26,893 nt of DNA from Pararhodospirillum photometricum DSM 122 (GCF_000284415.1 NC_017059.1:1892494-1919386); one strand, 5' to 3'; numbered from the stretch's first letter, positions 7,965 through 16,712 are shown. The notes: generated from the sequence alone by a model not told the origin. Numbers and translations are program-made.

Positions 7965-8475
7965 ATGCCTGTCCCCCTTAATGCGTCCATCCTGGGCACG
8001 GCCCTGGAACGATGGCTGGTTCGGGGCCTCTGGGTCTTTAATGGCCTCCTCCATATCGTTCTTGCCGTCGCTTTGGTGCTGGCCAGCGCCATGGTCGTGT
8101 TGGAGTTTTTCCATGAAGCCGTGCTCGCCTACCAGCAAGACAAACTCGCCCAGGGCTTTCTCCATGCCCTGGGGGTCTTGTTCATCGTGTGGACCTTGTC
8201 GTCCCTGATTTCCGCCGAAATCGAATATGTGCGCACCGGCCGCTTCCATTTGCGGGTGTTTCTCGAAGTGGCCATGATCACCTTGCTGCGCCAGTTGATC
8301 GTGCGCCCGGTCCAGGCGGTGGCCGGCGACGTCAAGGTGGGGGATTGGTCCGGTTTTTGGGAATACCTCCCTGGTCCTGGCCGCTCTCCTGGCCGTGGCC
8401 ATCGCCCACCGCTTGGTCGGCGACCGCGAACCCCCGTCCGACAAGCCGACGCCCGTCGAAGAAAAGGCGCCCTAA
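7965..8475 (+). pseudogene. PsiE-family membrane protein with a one-base frameshift
   Basis: The protein from ATG 7965 (GGGAGA 9 bases ahead) has three hydrophobic segments (about residues 20-45, 63-82, 92-112) typical of the phosphate-starvation-inducible PsiE family. At the T5/G3 run 8354-8361 the frame breaks. In the +1 frame the protein continues as GNTSLVLAALLAVAIAHRLVGD, a clean fourth membrane helix, with a charged tail and a stop at 8473-8475. Removing one T restores Ser-Gly-Phe-Gly-Asn-Thr. Read without correction the frame yields an arginine/proline-rich tail into hdaA, which I reject. This is either a sequencing error in a homopolymer or a recent inactivation. Function of PsiE proteins is poorly known. 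Confidence 0.8.
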
Positions 8476-8489
8476 CCGAGCCGAAGGGC

Positions 8490-8511
8490 CTGGGGAGGCC
8501 CGCCTCCCCAG
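8490..8511. repeat. Dispersed hairpin repeat, copy 4
   Basis: CTGGGGAGGC-cc-GCCTCCCCAG, perfect arms, in the 45-bp gap between the convergent PsiE-like gene and hdaA; probably acts as a shared terminator. Confidence 0.85.
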
Positions 8512-8520
8512 TCTTGCGCC

Positions 8521-9210
8521 TCAGCCTTGCAACTCGGCCAACACCCGGCGCAGCAAGGGAATGGTAATGGCCTTACCCTCGCGCAACGCCAGGGCATCGG
8601 CGCGGCGCACCAAATCCTGAATGGCGGCAAAGCGCCGCTCCAGACGCGGCAGCAAAAAGCTGATCGCCCCCGGGCCCACATCAAGCCCGCGATCGGCAAA
8701 CTGCTTGAGCAACACCGCCATCAACACCGCATCGTCGGGCTCGCCCAAGCCGGCCTCGGGCACGGCGGCGAGGCGCGAGCGCAAGTCGGGCAGGCCAACC
8801 GGCCAGCGCGAGGGCATCTGGGAGGCGGTGAACAGCACGCTCGCCTGGGTCTGGCGGGCCGCGTTGATCAGGTGAAACAAGTCGGTTTCGACGGCACGGG
8901 TCAGGCCGGGCTGGTCCACGTCCTCCAGCACCAGGGCCACGCCGGGGTGGGGAAAGGGAGCCAGGGGATCGGCCCCGGCCAGCTCCTCGCGGCGCAGGGT
9001 GCGGGCCTGGGCGCGGGCGGCAAAGACATGGGCCAAATGGGTTTTCCCCGCGCCCACCGGCCCATGCAGGCACACGACGGGCCCGGGCCACGCCGGCCAC
9101 GCGTCGATCAGGGCGACGGCGGCCACGTTGCACGGCGCCACCATGAAGTCGTCCCGCCCCAAGGCCGGACGCCAGGGCAGATCGAGGGATAGCTGTTCGG
9201 GCACGCTCAT
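8521..9210 (-). CDS. hdaA: DnaA-like regulator HdaA (regulatory inactivation of DnaA)
   Basis: A 229-residue AAA+ protein lacking the DnaA DNA-binding domain. The N-terminus QLSLDL is the beta-clamp binding motif of Hda proteins. Walker A is GPVGAGKTHL (about residues 50-59) and Walker B is ALVLEDVD (about 92-99). In alphaproteobacteria HdaA with the sliding clamp stimulates ATP hydrolysis by DnaA and prevents over-initiation. It starts 5 bp after the stop of the upstream permease gene (perM-hdaA order, also seen in other alphaproteobacteria), with AGGAGA inside the end of that gene acting as a rather distant ribosome binding site. Confidence 0.92.
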   Translation of the reverse strand: MSVPEQLSLDLPWRPALGRDDFMVAPCNVAAVALIDAWPAWPGPVVCLHGPVGAGKTHLAHVFAARAQARTLRREELAGADPLAPFPHPGVALVLEDVDQPGLTRAVETDLFHLINAARQTQASVLFTASQMPSRWPVGLPDLRSRLAAVPEAGLGEPDDAVLMAVLLKQFADRGLDVGPGAISFLLPRLERRFAAIQDLVRRADALALREGKAITIPLLRRVLAELQG

Positions 9211-9215
9211 GGGGA

Positions 9216-10286
9216 TTATGCGCTCTCCTTGTCCCCGCCGCTATAGAGCGGGCTGGCGAGATACTGCGCCAGGAAGAAGCGCACCACAACGCCGATTACC
9301 GCCGCCACCGGCACGGCGAGCAGCACGCCGACAAAGCCAAACAGGCCGGCGCCGGCCAGCAAGGCGAAAATAATCCAAACCGGATGCAAGCCAACGCGAT
9401 CGCCGACCAGCTTGGGGGTCAGAACATTGCCCTCGATCATCTGGCCCATCAAAAAGATCCCCACCACCACCGCGATGCGGGTCCAGTCATCGAACTGGGC
9501 CAACGCCAAGCCCAGTGACGCGAAAAACCCAAACAGCGTGCCGACATAGGGGATGAACGACAGTAAGCCCGAGGCCAACCCGACCACCAAGCCCAGATCG
9601 AGGCCGGCCAGGGTCAGGCCCACGGCATAAAAGGTGCCCAGACACAGACAGACCGCCGACTGCCCTCGCACGAACCCGGCAATGGTCCGGTCGATCAAGC
9701 ACATCTGGGTGCGGATGGTGTCGGCATAGGGCAAGGGCAGACAGGCGTTGAGGGAGGCGACCATCCGGTCCCAGTCCCGCAGCATATAGAAGGTGATGAC
9801 CGGGGTAATGAACAAGACCGAGAGCAGGCTGACCAGAGCCGCGCCTTGGGTGATGACCCTGGATACCACCGAAACCACCCACTTGGTGACTTCGCCGGCG
9901 GTCGATTCCAGGCCCTCGGTAACCCGGGCCATGCGCTCGTCGCCCAGGGCCTCGCGCAGCACACTCAAGAGGTCCTGGCCCTTGTCCACCAGCACCGCCG
10001 TATAACTGGGAACATTGGTCAGAAAAGCCACGATCTGGCCATGGACCAACGGCAGCAAAAACAACAGGGCCAGCACCAGGACAAAAATAAACCCAAGAGT
10101 AATGGTCAAGGTCGCCCAGAGCCGCGACAATCCCAGAGCCTCCAAACGGTCGGCTAAGGGATCCAGGATATAGGCCACGGCCATCCCCGCGACAAACGGA
10201 GCCAGCACGGAGCGCAGCAGGTACAACAGAACGGCAAAGATCCCAATGCCGATCAACCAGAAGCGGATCTGAGAAGCCCGTGTCAC
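9216..10286 (-). CDS. AI-2E/PerM-family membrane permease
   Basis: A 356-residue polytopic membrane protein with about eight hydrophobic segments, matching the AI-2E transporter (PerM/YdgG/TqsA) family. The C-terminal block with GPKLVGDRVGL-like sequence (LTPKLVGDRVGLHPVWIIFALL) is the family signature. I start it at a GTG (10286) because AGGAGG lies 5 bases ahead and the first membrane helix follows within ten residues; the open frame upstream of this overlaps the enoyl-CoA hydratase gene and is Arg/Pro/Ser junk. It is co-oriented with and 22 bp after the enoyl-CoA hydratase gene, and reads into hdaA. The transported substrate is unknown. Confidence 0.87.
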   Translation of the reverse strand: MTRASQIRFWLIGIGIFAVLLYLLRSVLAPFVAGMAVAYILDPLADRLEALGLSRLWATLTITLGFIFVLVLALLFLLPLVHGQIVAFLTNVPSYTAVLVDKGQDLLSVLREALGDERMARVTEGLESTAGEVTKWVVSVVSRVITQGAALVSLLSVLFITPVITFYMLRDWDRMVASLNACLPLPYADTIRTQMCLIDRTIAGFVRGQSAVCLCLGTFYAVGLTLAGLDLGLVVGLASGLLSFIPYVGTLFGFFASLGLALAQFDDWTRIAVVVGIFLMGQMIEGNVLTPKLVGDRVGLHPVWIIFALLAGAGLFGFVGVLLAVPVAAVIGVVVRFFLAQYLASPLYSGGDKESA

Positions 10287-10308
10287 CCTGACCTCCTGTG
10301 GCGAAACC

Positions 10309-11124
10309 TCAGCGTCCCGTAAAGACCGGCTTGCGCTTGGCCTTGAAGGCGGCAATCCCTTCCCGGTAGTCCTCGGTCTCAAGGAAACGGTAGCACTCCT
10401 CCATCTCGCCGGCGTCGAGGGGCCGGGGATCGGCCAGCCGGCGCACAAAAGCCTTGTGCCACGCATTGACCCCGGGGGCGCCCTGGGTCACGGCCTTGAT
10501 CGTCTCGGCCAGATGACCGGCAAAGGTGTCGTCGGCCACCACCCGGTTGACCAGCCCCAGGCGCAAGGCTTCCTCGGCGGCGACGATACGCCCCTCCAGC
10601 AGCAAGGACAACACGTTGGCCGGGCCGGCCAAGCGCAAAATCCCCTGAATTTCGGGATAGGCCATGACCACGCCGATGCGAGTGATGGGCACGCCAAAGC
10701 GGGCCGAAGCATTGGCGAGGCGCAGGTCGCACAAGCAGGCCAGTTCCAGCCCGCCGCCCACACACGCCCCCTCAATGGCGGCAATCACCGGGGCCGGACA
10801 GTCGGCGACGGCGCTCAAGGCCCGGCGCATCACCTCATCGTAAGCCTGGGCCTGGGCCGGGGTGGCGCGCACGGTGTCAAACTCGCCGATATCGGCTCCG
10901 GCAGCAAAGGCCTTGCCCCCGGCGCCGCGCAGCACCACAGCGCGCACCGGGCCGGCCGGCGCGGCTTGGTGGGCCAGATCCAAGAACACGTCGCCCAGCG
11001 CCGACCACATGGGCAGGTCAAGCGCATTCAAGCGCTCGGGCCGATTGAGGGTGACCGTGGCCACCGCACCGTCAAGGGCGCAGAGGATCGGCGGGGCGGA
11101 CGCTTCCAGATCGGCGGGGGTCAT
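10309..11124 (-). CDS. Enoyl-CoA hydratase/isomerase family protein
   Basis: A 271-residue crotonase-fold protein. The oxyanion-hole segments are present as [14 protein letters not shown] (about residues 70-83) and [19 protein letters not shown] (about 114-132), with the first catalytic-type Glu in GGGLELA. At the position of the second catalytic Glu (F-G-x-P-E in crotonase) this protein has FGVPITRIG, so Ile replaces Glu. Simple hydratase activity is therefore doubtful, and isomerase, lyase or another CoA chemistry is possible. The ATG at 11124 has GGAG about 9 bases ahead. It heads a leftward run with the permease and hdaA and is divergent from pyrE. Confidence 0.87.
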   Translation of the reverse strand: MTPADLEASAPPILCALDGAVATVTLNRPERLNALDLPMWSALGDVFLDLAHQAAPAGPVRAVVLRGAGGKAFAAGADIGEFDTVRATPAQAQAYDEVMRRALSAVADCPAPVIAAIEGACVGGGLELACLCDLRLANASARFGVPITRIGVVMAYPEIQGILRLAGPANVLSLLLEGRIVAAEEALRLGLVNRVVADDTFAGHLAETIKAVTQGAPGVNAWHKAFVRRLADPRPLDAGEMEECYRFLETEDYREGIAAFKAKRKPVFTGR

Positions 11125-11184
11125 GCGGGGACACTCCAGGCTGGGACGGCGAGAGCGATGGGGTAAGTCTTGTGACACGACGCT

Positions 11185-11196
11185 TTTACCGGTAAA
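11185..11196. promoter_or_regulatory. Perfect 12-bp palindrome between divergent genes
   Basis: TTTACCGGTAAA sits in the 149-bp gap between the enoyl-CoA hydratase family gene and pyrE. It overlaps a weak promoter-like pair on the plus strand (TTGTGA at 11170-11175, 17 bp, TAAATA at 11193-11198). It could be an operator for a dimeric repressor. Confidence 0.35.
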
Positions 11197-11273
11197 TAAC
11201 CGCAGCCGGAAGGGTAAGACGCCCCTCCCCCGTCCCTTGTGACCCTTTCCCCTCTGAAGAAGGCCGCCGTTCC

Positions 11274-11969
11274 ATGGATACCCGCGCCCTTGCCGATGCC
11301 GAGGCCGCGCGCACCGTTGCCAGCATCTTGCTGGAAATCGGTGCCGTGAACTTCCGCCCGCAGGAACCCTATATGCTGACCGCCGGCTGGGCCAGCCCCG
11401 TGTACATCGACTGCCGCCGCGTCATCGGGTTCCCGCGCGCGCGTCGGCGCATCACTGAACTGGCGGCGGCCAAGATCGAACGCGCGGTGGGCTGCGAAAG
11501 CCTGGATGCCGTGGCGGGCGGTGAAACGGCCGGCATCCCCTATGCCGCGTGGCTGGCCGACAAGATGGCCCTGCCCATGACCTATGTGCGCAAGAAGCCC
11601 AAGGGCTTTGGCCGCATGGCCCAGATCGAGGGCGCCCTGACCGAAGGCCAGCGCGTGCTGCTGGTTGAGGACCTAACCACCGATGGCGGCTCCAAGCTGG
11701 CCTTCGCCGAGGCCCTGCGCAAGGCCGGCGCCCGTGTCGATCATGCCTTTGTGCTGTTCTTCTACGGGGTGTTCCCGGGCGCCCTGAAGAGCTTGGCCGA
11801 TCGCGGCATCGCCTTGCACTGGCTGGCCACGTGGCATGATGTCTTGATGGTCGCCGAGGAGACCCGCGCCTTCCCCGCCGAGAGCATTGCCGGGGTGCGC
11901 TCCTTCCTTTCCGACCCTGTGGGCTGGTCGTCGTCCCACGGCGGGCGCGGCGCCGAGCCGAAGGAATAA
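11274..11969 (+). CDS. pyrE: Orotate phosphoribosyltransferase
   Basis: PyrE joins orotate and PRPP to give OMP in pyrimidine synthesis. The 231-residue type I phosphoribosyltransferase contains the PRPP loop VLLVEDLTTDGGS (about residues 127-139), the flexible catalytic loop with Lys-Lys-Pro-Lys-Gly-Phe-Gly (about 106-112), and SPVYIDCRRVIGFPR near the N-terminus for orotate. Length and order match alphaproteobacterial enzymes. AAGAAGG precedes the ATG by 11 bases. A Ser/Gly-rich tail ends the protein. Two hairpin repeats separate it from convergent putR. Confidence 0.95.
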   Translation: MDTRALADAEAARTVASILLEIGAVNFRPQEPYMLTAGWASPVYIDCRRVIGFPRARRRITELAAAKIERAVGCESLDAVAGGETAGIPYAAWLADKMALPMTYVRKKPKGFGRMAQIEGALTEGQRVLLVEDLTTDGGSKLAFAEALRKAGARVDHAFVLFFYGVFPGALKSLADRGIALHWLATWHDVLMVAEETRAFPAESIAGVRSFLSDPVGWSSSHGGRGAEPKE

Positions 11970-11979
11970 AAAAATAAGG

Positions 11980-12001
11980 CTGGGGAGGCTCGCCTCCCCA
12001 G
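11980..12001. repeat. Dispersed hairpin repeat, copy 5
   Basis: CTGGGGAGGC-tc-GCCTCCCCAG, perfect arms, 10 bp after the pyrE stop, followed by ACCCCTCCCTTCCTT. Copy 6 lies 30 bp further on. Confidence 0.85.
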
Positions 12002-12031
12002 ACCCCTCCCTTCCTTAAAGAGACGAGGGAC

Positions 12032-12053
12032 CTGGGGAGGCGAGCCTCCCCAG
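12032..12053. repeat. Dispersed hairpin repeat, copy 6
   Basis: CTGGGGAGGC-ga-GCCTCCCCAG, perfect arms, 13 bp from the putR stop. The pair of copies 5 and 6 between convergent genes suggests one terminator per gene. Confidence 0.85.
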
Positions 12054-12066
12054 CCTTCCTTTTCTT

Positions 12067-12540
12067 TTACTCCCCATCGGGCACCGTAACCGTCGTCTCG
12101 TCCTTAACGTTTTCCATGACCACAAAGGTATGAGTCTGGAGGACAGCAGGCAGACTCGAGATCTTGTCGCCGAGCACATGGCGATAGTGCCCGATATCGC
12201 GGGTGCGAACTTTGAGCAGGTAGTCAAAGCCACCGGCGATCATGTGGCAAGACTGCACCTCGGGCAGGGCCCGCACGGCGGCGTTGAAGCGTTCCAGCTC
12301 CGCTTCCGTGGTACTTTTCAGCGAAACCTGAACAAAGGCGATGTGACCGGCTCCGAGCACCTCGGAGGCCAGACGCGCCTGATAGCCCTCGATCACGCCT
12401 TCACGCTCCAGGCGGCGCACCCGCTCGGCGCAGGGGGTTTTGGTCAGGTTGACGCGGCGCGCCAGTTCGACGATCGACAAACGGCCGTCGGCCTGAAGCT
12501 CGCGCAAGATACGCCGGTCGATGCGATCGAGATCGGTCAT
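12067..12540 (-). CDS. putR: Lrp/AsnC-family regulator of proline utilisation, PutR-like
   Basis: A 157-residue Lrp/AsnC protein. An N-terminal helix-turn-helix (residues 5-55) carries the family block NLTKTPCAERVRRLEREGVI, and a C-terminal RAM/effector domain (about 70-145) includes GGFDYLLKVRTRD. It is divergent from putA. In Rhodobacter and Agrobacterium a homologous Lrp-type PutR activates putA in response to proline, and this PutA lacks its own DNA-binding domain, so the same arrangement is expected here. The start at 12540 has AAAGGA about 10 bases ahead; the longer frame to 12585 adds nothing conserved. Confidence 0.9.
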   Translation of the reverse strand: MTDLDRIDRRILRELQADGRLSIVELARRVNLTKTPCAERVRRLEREGVIEGYQARLASEVLGAGHIAFVQVSLKSTTEAELERFNAAVRALPEVQSCHMIAGGFDYLLKVRTRDIGHYRHVLGDKISSLPAVLQTHTFVVMENVKDETTVTVPDGE

Positions 12541-12677
12541 GGGGTGGAAGTCCTTTTGCCTTTTTTCCAGCACCCCCTCAGGCAAGGCGCCTGTTTATGG
12601 GGCAAAATTGGAGACACTTCCTCCGGTATTTCGGGGAAACTGCCCGACAACAGCGCCCCAAATCAAGGACGACCGCA
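12541..12677. promoter_or_regulatory. putR-putA divergent control region
   Basis: This 137-bp gap should hold both promoters and PutR sites. Visible elements are GGCAAGGCGCC (12580-12592 area), an A/T-rich core ATGGGGCAAAATTGG and the small dyad TTTC-ggg-GAAA near 12630-12640. None can be assigned as the PutR operator by eye. Confidence 0.35.
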
Positions 12678-15666
12678 ATGAGCGATCTCTCTGCCCTGCG
12701 CCACAGCGTGCGCGAGGAACCCTTCCGCGAGGAAGCGGCCGTGGTGGCCGACCGGCTGGCCCAACTCCCGCTCGATGCGACCGGCCGGGCCGAGGTCAGC
12801 GCCGCTGGGGCGCGCATGGTCGAGCGGATGCGCGGCTCGGGCCAAGCCACCATGATGGACACCATGCTGGCCGAGTATGGCCTCTCGACCGACGAGGGCG
12901 TGGCCCTGATGTGTCTGGCCGAGGCTTATTTACGCGTTCCCGACGCCCCCACCCTCGACGCCCTGATCCGCGACAAGATCGGCGGGCGCGACTGGGCCCG
13001 CCATGCCGGCGAAAGCGGCTCCTTGCTGGTCAACGCCTCGACCTGGGGCCTGATGCTCACCGGCCAGCTTTACGACGAGGGCTGGGCCGAGGACGCCTTG
13101 CTGGGCTCGGTCCGCAAGATGATCCGCCGAGTCGGCGAGCCCGTGGTGCGCACGGCGGTGGCCCAGTGCATGAAAATCATGGGCGCCCAGTTCGTGCTGG
13201 GCCGCACCCTCGACGAAGCCTGGAGCAACGGCGCCGCCTTGCGAGCCAAGGGCTATGTCTACTCCTTCGACATGCTGGGCGAGGCGGCCCGCACCGCCGA
13301 CGACGCCCGCCACTACTTCAAGGCCTACACCGCCGCTATTGCCGCCGTGGGCGCCCACGCCCGGCCCGGCGATGTCCATGCCAACTCGGGGGTGTCGGTC
13401 AAGCTCTCGGCCCTGCACCCCCGCTACGAGGAGGTTAAACGCGAGCGGGTGATGGCCGAACTGGTGCCGCGCCTCTCGGCCCTGGCCGAAATGGCCGCCG
13501 CCGCCAACATCGGCCTGACCGTGGACGCCGAGGAGGCCGATCGCCTCGATCTCTCGTTGTCGGTCATGGAAGCGGCGCTGCGCAACCCCAACCTCGCGCG
13601 CTGGGGCGGCTTTGGCATCGTTGTCCAGGCCTATCTCAAAACGGCGCTGCCGACCATCGACTGGGTGATCGCCCTGGCTCGCGCCCTGGGCCGCCCGCTG
13701 GCGGTGCGCTTGGTCAAGGGCGCCTACTGGGACGCCGAGGTCAAGGCCGCCCAAGCCCTGGGCCTGCCGGCCTACCCGGTGTTCACCCGCAAGGCGGCGA
13801 CCGATGTCTCGTACATGGCCTGTGCCGGTCGGCTGATGGCGGCGCGCGATGTGATTTACCCCATGTTCGCCGGGCACAACGCCCACACCACGGCCGCCGT
13901 GCTGGCGCTGGGGGGCGAGGCTGGCCGCTTCGAGTTCCAGCGGCTGCATGGCATGGGCGAAACCCTGCATGAATTCTTGCGCCAGGACCACGGCCACCGC
14001 TGCCGGATTTATGCGCCGGTCGGCGTACACAAAGACCTGCTGGCCTATCTGGTGCGCCGGCTCCTGGAAAACGGGGCCAACAGCAGCTTTGTCAATCAGG
14101 CCCTGGACCCCAGCGTGCCACCGGCCCAGTTGGCGCGCGACCCAGCCCAGGTGCTGCAAACCGCCAGCAGCGTGACCCATGCCCGCCTGCCCCTGCCCCC
14201 GGCCCTGTTCGCCCCCGAGCGGCGTAACTCCCGGGGCTGGAACCTCAACGCTCCAGTGATGGCTCAGGCCCTCGACGCGGCGTTGGCGCCATGGCGCGCC
14301 ATTCAGTGGCACGCCGCGCCCCTGGTGGGAGAGCGAGACATCACCGGCACCCCCAAGGCGGTGATCAACCCGGCGCGGCCCGACGACACGGTAGGCACGG
14401 TGATCGAGGCCGACGCCACCCTGGCCGCCCAGGCCCTGGACGAGGCGGCCCGGGCCTTTCCGGCGTGGCGGGACCGAGCCCCCGGCGAGCGCGCCGCCTT
14501 GCTCGACGCCATCGCCGACGCCTACGAGGCCCACAGCGCCGAACTGATGGCCCTGGTCATCCGCGAGGCCGGCAAGACCCGGGCCGACGCGGTGGCCGAA
14601 CTGCGCGAGGCCGTGGACTTCTGCCGTTATTACGCCGCCCGGGCCCGCCTGGACACCGAGCCCGGTGGCCCCTTGGCCGGACGCCAGGGCCGGGGCGTCA
14701 TCGTGTGCATTTCGCCGTGGAACTTCCCGCTCGCCATCTTCACCGGTCAGGTGACGGCGGCGCTGGCGGCGGGCAACACCGTGGTGGCCAAGCCGGCCGA
14801 GCAAACGCCCCTGATCGCGGCGCGCGCCGTGGCCTTGATGCGCGCCGCCGGCCTGCCGCCCGCCGTGCTCTCCTTACTGCCCGGCGACGGCCCCGGGGTA
14901 GGCGCCGCCCTCACCCGAGCGCCCGGAGTGGCTGGGGTATGCTTCACCGGCTCGACCGAGACGGCGATCCTGATCGACCGCGCCCAGGCGGCGGCTGGGG
15001 CCGGAGCGGCGCCCCTGGTGGCCGAGACCGGCGGCCTCAACGCCATGATCGTTGATTCCACCGCCCTGCCCGAGCACGCCGTGCGCGATATCGTGGCGGG
15101 GGCTTTCCAAAGCGCCGGTCAGCGCTGCTCCGCCTTGCGGGTGCTGTTGGTGCAAGAAGACATCGCCGACGGTCTGCTGCGCATGCTGGAGGGCGCGGTG
15201 CGCGAGCTGCGGGTCGGCGACCCCTGGGACCCGGCGACCGATGTCGGCCCGGTCATCGACGCCGAGGCCCACGCCACCCTCGACGCTCATGCCACGGTCC
15301 TGACAGCGGCGGGACGGCGCTTGTTCGTCCACGAGGCCACGCCGGACGGCCTGTTCATCGCCCCGCAAGCCTTTGCCCTCGACCGGCTGGCCGACCTGGA
15401 GCGCGAGGTGTTCGGGCCGATCTTGCACGTGGTGCGCTTCAAGGCCGAAGCCCTGGAAAGCCTCATTGACGATCTCAACGCACGGGGCTACGGCCTGACC
15501 CTGGGCATTCACAGCCGCATCGACTCCCAGGTCGAACGCCTGTGCCGGCGGGCCCGGGTGGGCAACATCTATGTCAACCGCAACCAGATTGGCGCGGTGG
15601 TCGGGGTCGCAGCCCTTCGGCGGCGAGGGCCTGTCGGGCACGGGGCCCAAGGCCGGCGGCCCCGGC
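12678..15666 (+). pseudogene. putA: Bifunctional proline dehydrogenase/P5C dehydrogenase, frameshifted and 3'-truncated
   Basis: PutA oxidises proline to glutamate in two steps. From ATG 12678 (AAGGA 8 bases ahead) there is no N-terminal ribbon-helix-helix, consistent with PutR control. The FAD-dependent proline dehydrogenase domain shows LKLSALHPRYE, RLVKGAYWDAE and a C-terminal R-R-L-x-E-N. The P5C dehydrogenase domain shows CISPWNFPLAIFTGQ, CFTGSTET, VAETGGLNAMIV and catalytic Cys817 in SAGQRCSALR. After VNRNQIGAVVGV the frame breaks at 15606-15610; one base must be removed to read QPFGGEGLSGTGPKAGGP, the conserved PutA end. Right after GGP the sequence becomes IS5 transposase, so about the last 30 residues of a normal PutA are missing. 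The C-terminal segment normally helps close the tunnel and oligomerise, so activity is doubtful. Confidence 0.88.
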
Positions 15667-16493
15667 ACCTTGGAGCGCCTGACCACTGGACCCGGCCCCG
15701 AGAAGCTGTTCGCGGTGTTCGACGCCAAGCTGAAGGAAGGCGGCTATCTGGCGATGTCGGGGCAGATCATCGACGCCACCATTGTGGCGGCGCCGCGTCA
15801 GCGCAACGACGACGACGAGAAGCAGGCGATCCGCGAAGGGCGCATCCCTGACGGCTGGGAAGAGACCCCGCACAAGCTGGCCCAGAAGGACAGGGATGCT
15901 CGCTGGACCCTGAAAAGGGCCAGAGCGAAGACGCCGAAGGCGGAAGGCGCCAAGGGCGTCGAGATCGCCATCCCGATATTCGGTTACAAGAACCACATCT
16001 CGACCGACCGGCGCCACGGCTTCATCCGGCGCTGGGCGGTGTCCTCGGCCGCCGAGCACGACAGCCGCCGCTTCCGCGAGGTGCTCGACAGCGGCAACAC
16101 TGGTGCCGACGTCTGGGCAGATACCGCCTATCGCTCGCGCAAGAACGAGGAGTTCATGGCGAAACGGGGCCTGCGCTCGAAGGTCCATTTTCGCCGGGCA
16201 CCGGGCAAACCACTGTCACAGGCCCACGCTAAGGCCAACGCCGCCCGCTCCAAGGTGCGCTCGGCCGTCGAGCATGTCTTCGCGTGCCAGAAAGGGCCGA
16301 TGGCCCTCTTCGTCCGCACCATCGGCATCGCCAGGGCCAAAACCAAGATCGGCATGGCCAATCTCGTCTACAACATGCGCCGCCTAGTCTGGTGGGACGG
16401 GAGAACTGCGCCCGCATGACGGCCGAAAGGCCGAAGAGGGGGCCGTAACGGCCCAAATACCACGGAATTCAGACCGAAATAGCCCCCAGTCTC
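15664..16493 (+). mobile_element. IS5-family insertion sequence remnant (left end missing)
   Basis: The fragment contains the transposase C-terminal two-thirds and about 75 bp of right-end sequence. The left terminal repeat and the start of the transposase are gone, replaced by putA. The right limit near 16493 (ending CAGTCTC) is an estimate, taken from where the leftward small gene stops looking native. The remnant could not move on its own. It marks the junction between chromosome and conjugative element. Confidence 0.7.
15670..16419 (+). pseudogene. IS5-family transposase, N-terminally truncated
   Basis: About 250 residues remain of a normally 320-360 residue transposase. All three acidic residues of the DDE site are present in context: Asp in GQIIDATIVAAP, Asp in VWADTAYRS and Glu in SAVEHVFA. 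Family blocks KLAQKDRDARWT, GYKNHISTDRRHG and FVRTIGIARAKTKIGMANL are intact. The N-terminal DNA-binding part is missing. The retained part is in frame with the corrected PutA reading frame, so a PutA-transposase fusion peptide would be read if the putA frameshift is a sequence error. No start codon or ribosome binding site of its own was found. Confidence 0.85.
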
Positions 16494-16712
16494 AGCTCGG
16501 GCGCCCCGTTTTCCTATCCAAACCGTCCAAAAACTCGGTTCTTCGAGGTGTCCAGGAAACACGCCCCAAATCGTCGTATTGGTCAGCCGCGCGAGCTCAT
16601 CGCCCAGATCGTACACATAAACGAGGCCTTCGATCTCCGCACATTCGACAAACTCTTTGTACTGCGAAGGCGCGCCGACCTTGAAATCATAGGTTACGAG
16701 ATAGTCCGCCAA
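16488..16712 (-). pseudogene. Small unknown protein gene, 3' end cut by the IS
   Basis: A TTG start at 16712 is preceded by GGAGG at 7 bases. The first 70 residues look native (begins MADYLVTYDFKVGAPSQYK, then YVYDLGDELARLTNTTIWG). The reading frame then continues into IS sequence (GARAETGGYFG onwards) to a stop at 16368, which is antisense to the transposase and not native. The N-terminal strand YLVTYD resembles the start of small ferredoxin-like proteins such as SinR/Cas2-type folds, but this is only a pattern likeness. Function unknown, probably dead. Confidence 0.55.

Noticed and set aside
8476..8567. C-terminal continuation of the PsiE-like protein into the hdaA region
   Set aside because: The hydrophobic helix and natural stop are in the +1 frame; the long tail is a wrong-frame product.
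12930..14804. 624-codon open frame antisense to putA
   Set aside because: Gly/His/Gln-rich shadow of the putA codon bias with no family resemblance.
16368..16487. C-terminal part of the leftward frame starting at 16712
   Set aside because: It is antisense to the transposase end and IS flank, so it is IS sequence and not part of the native small protein.
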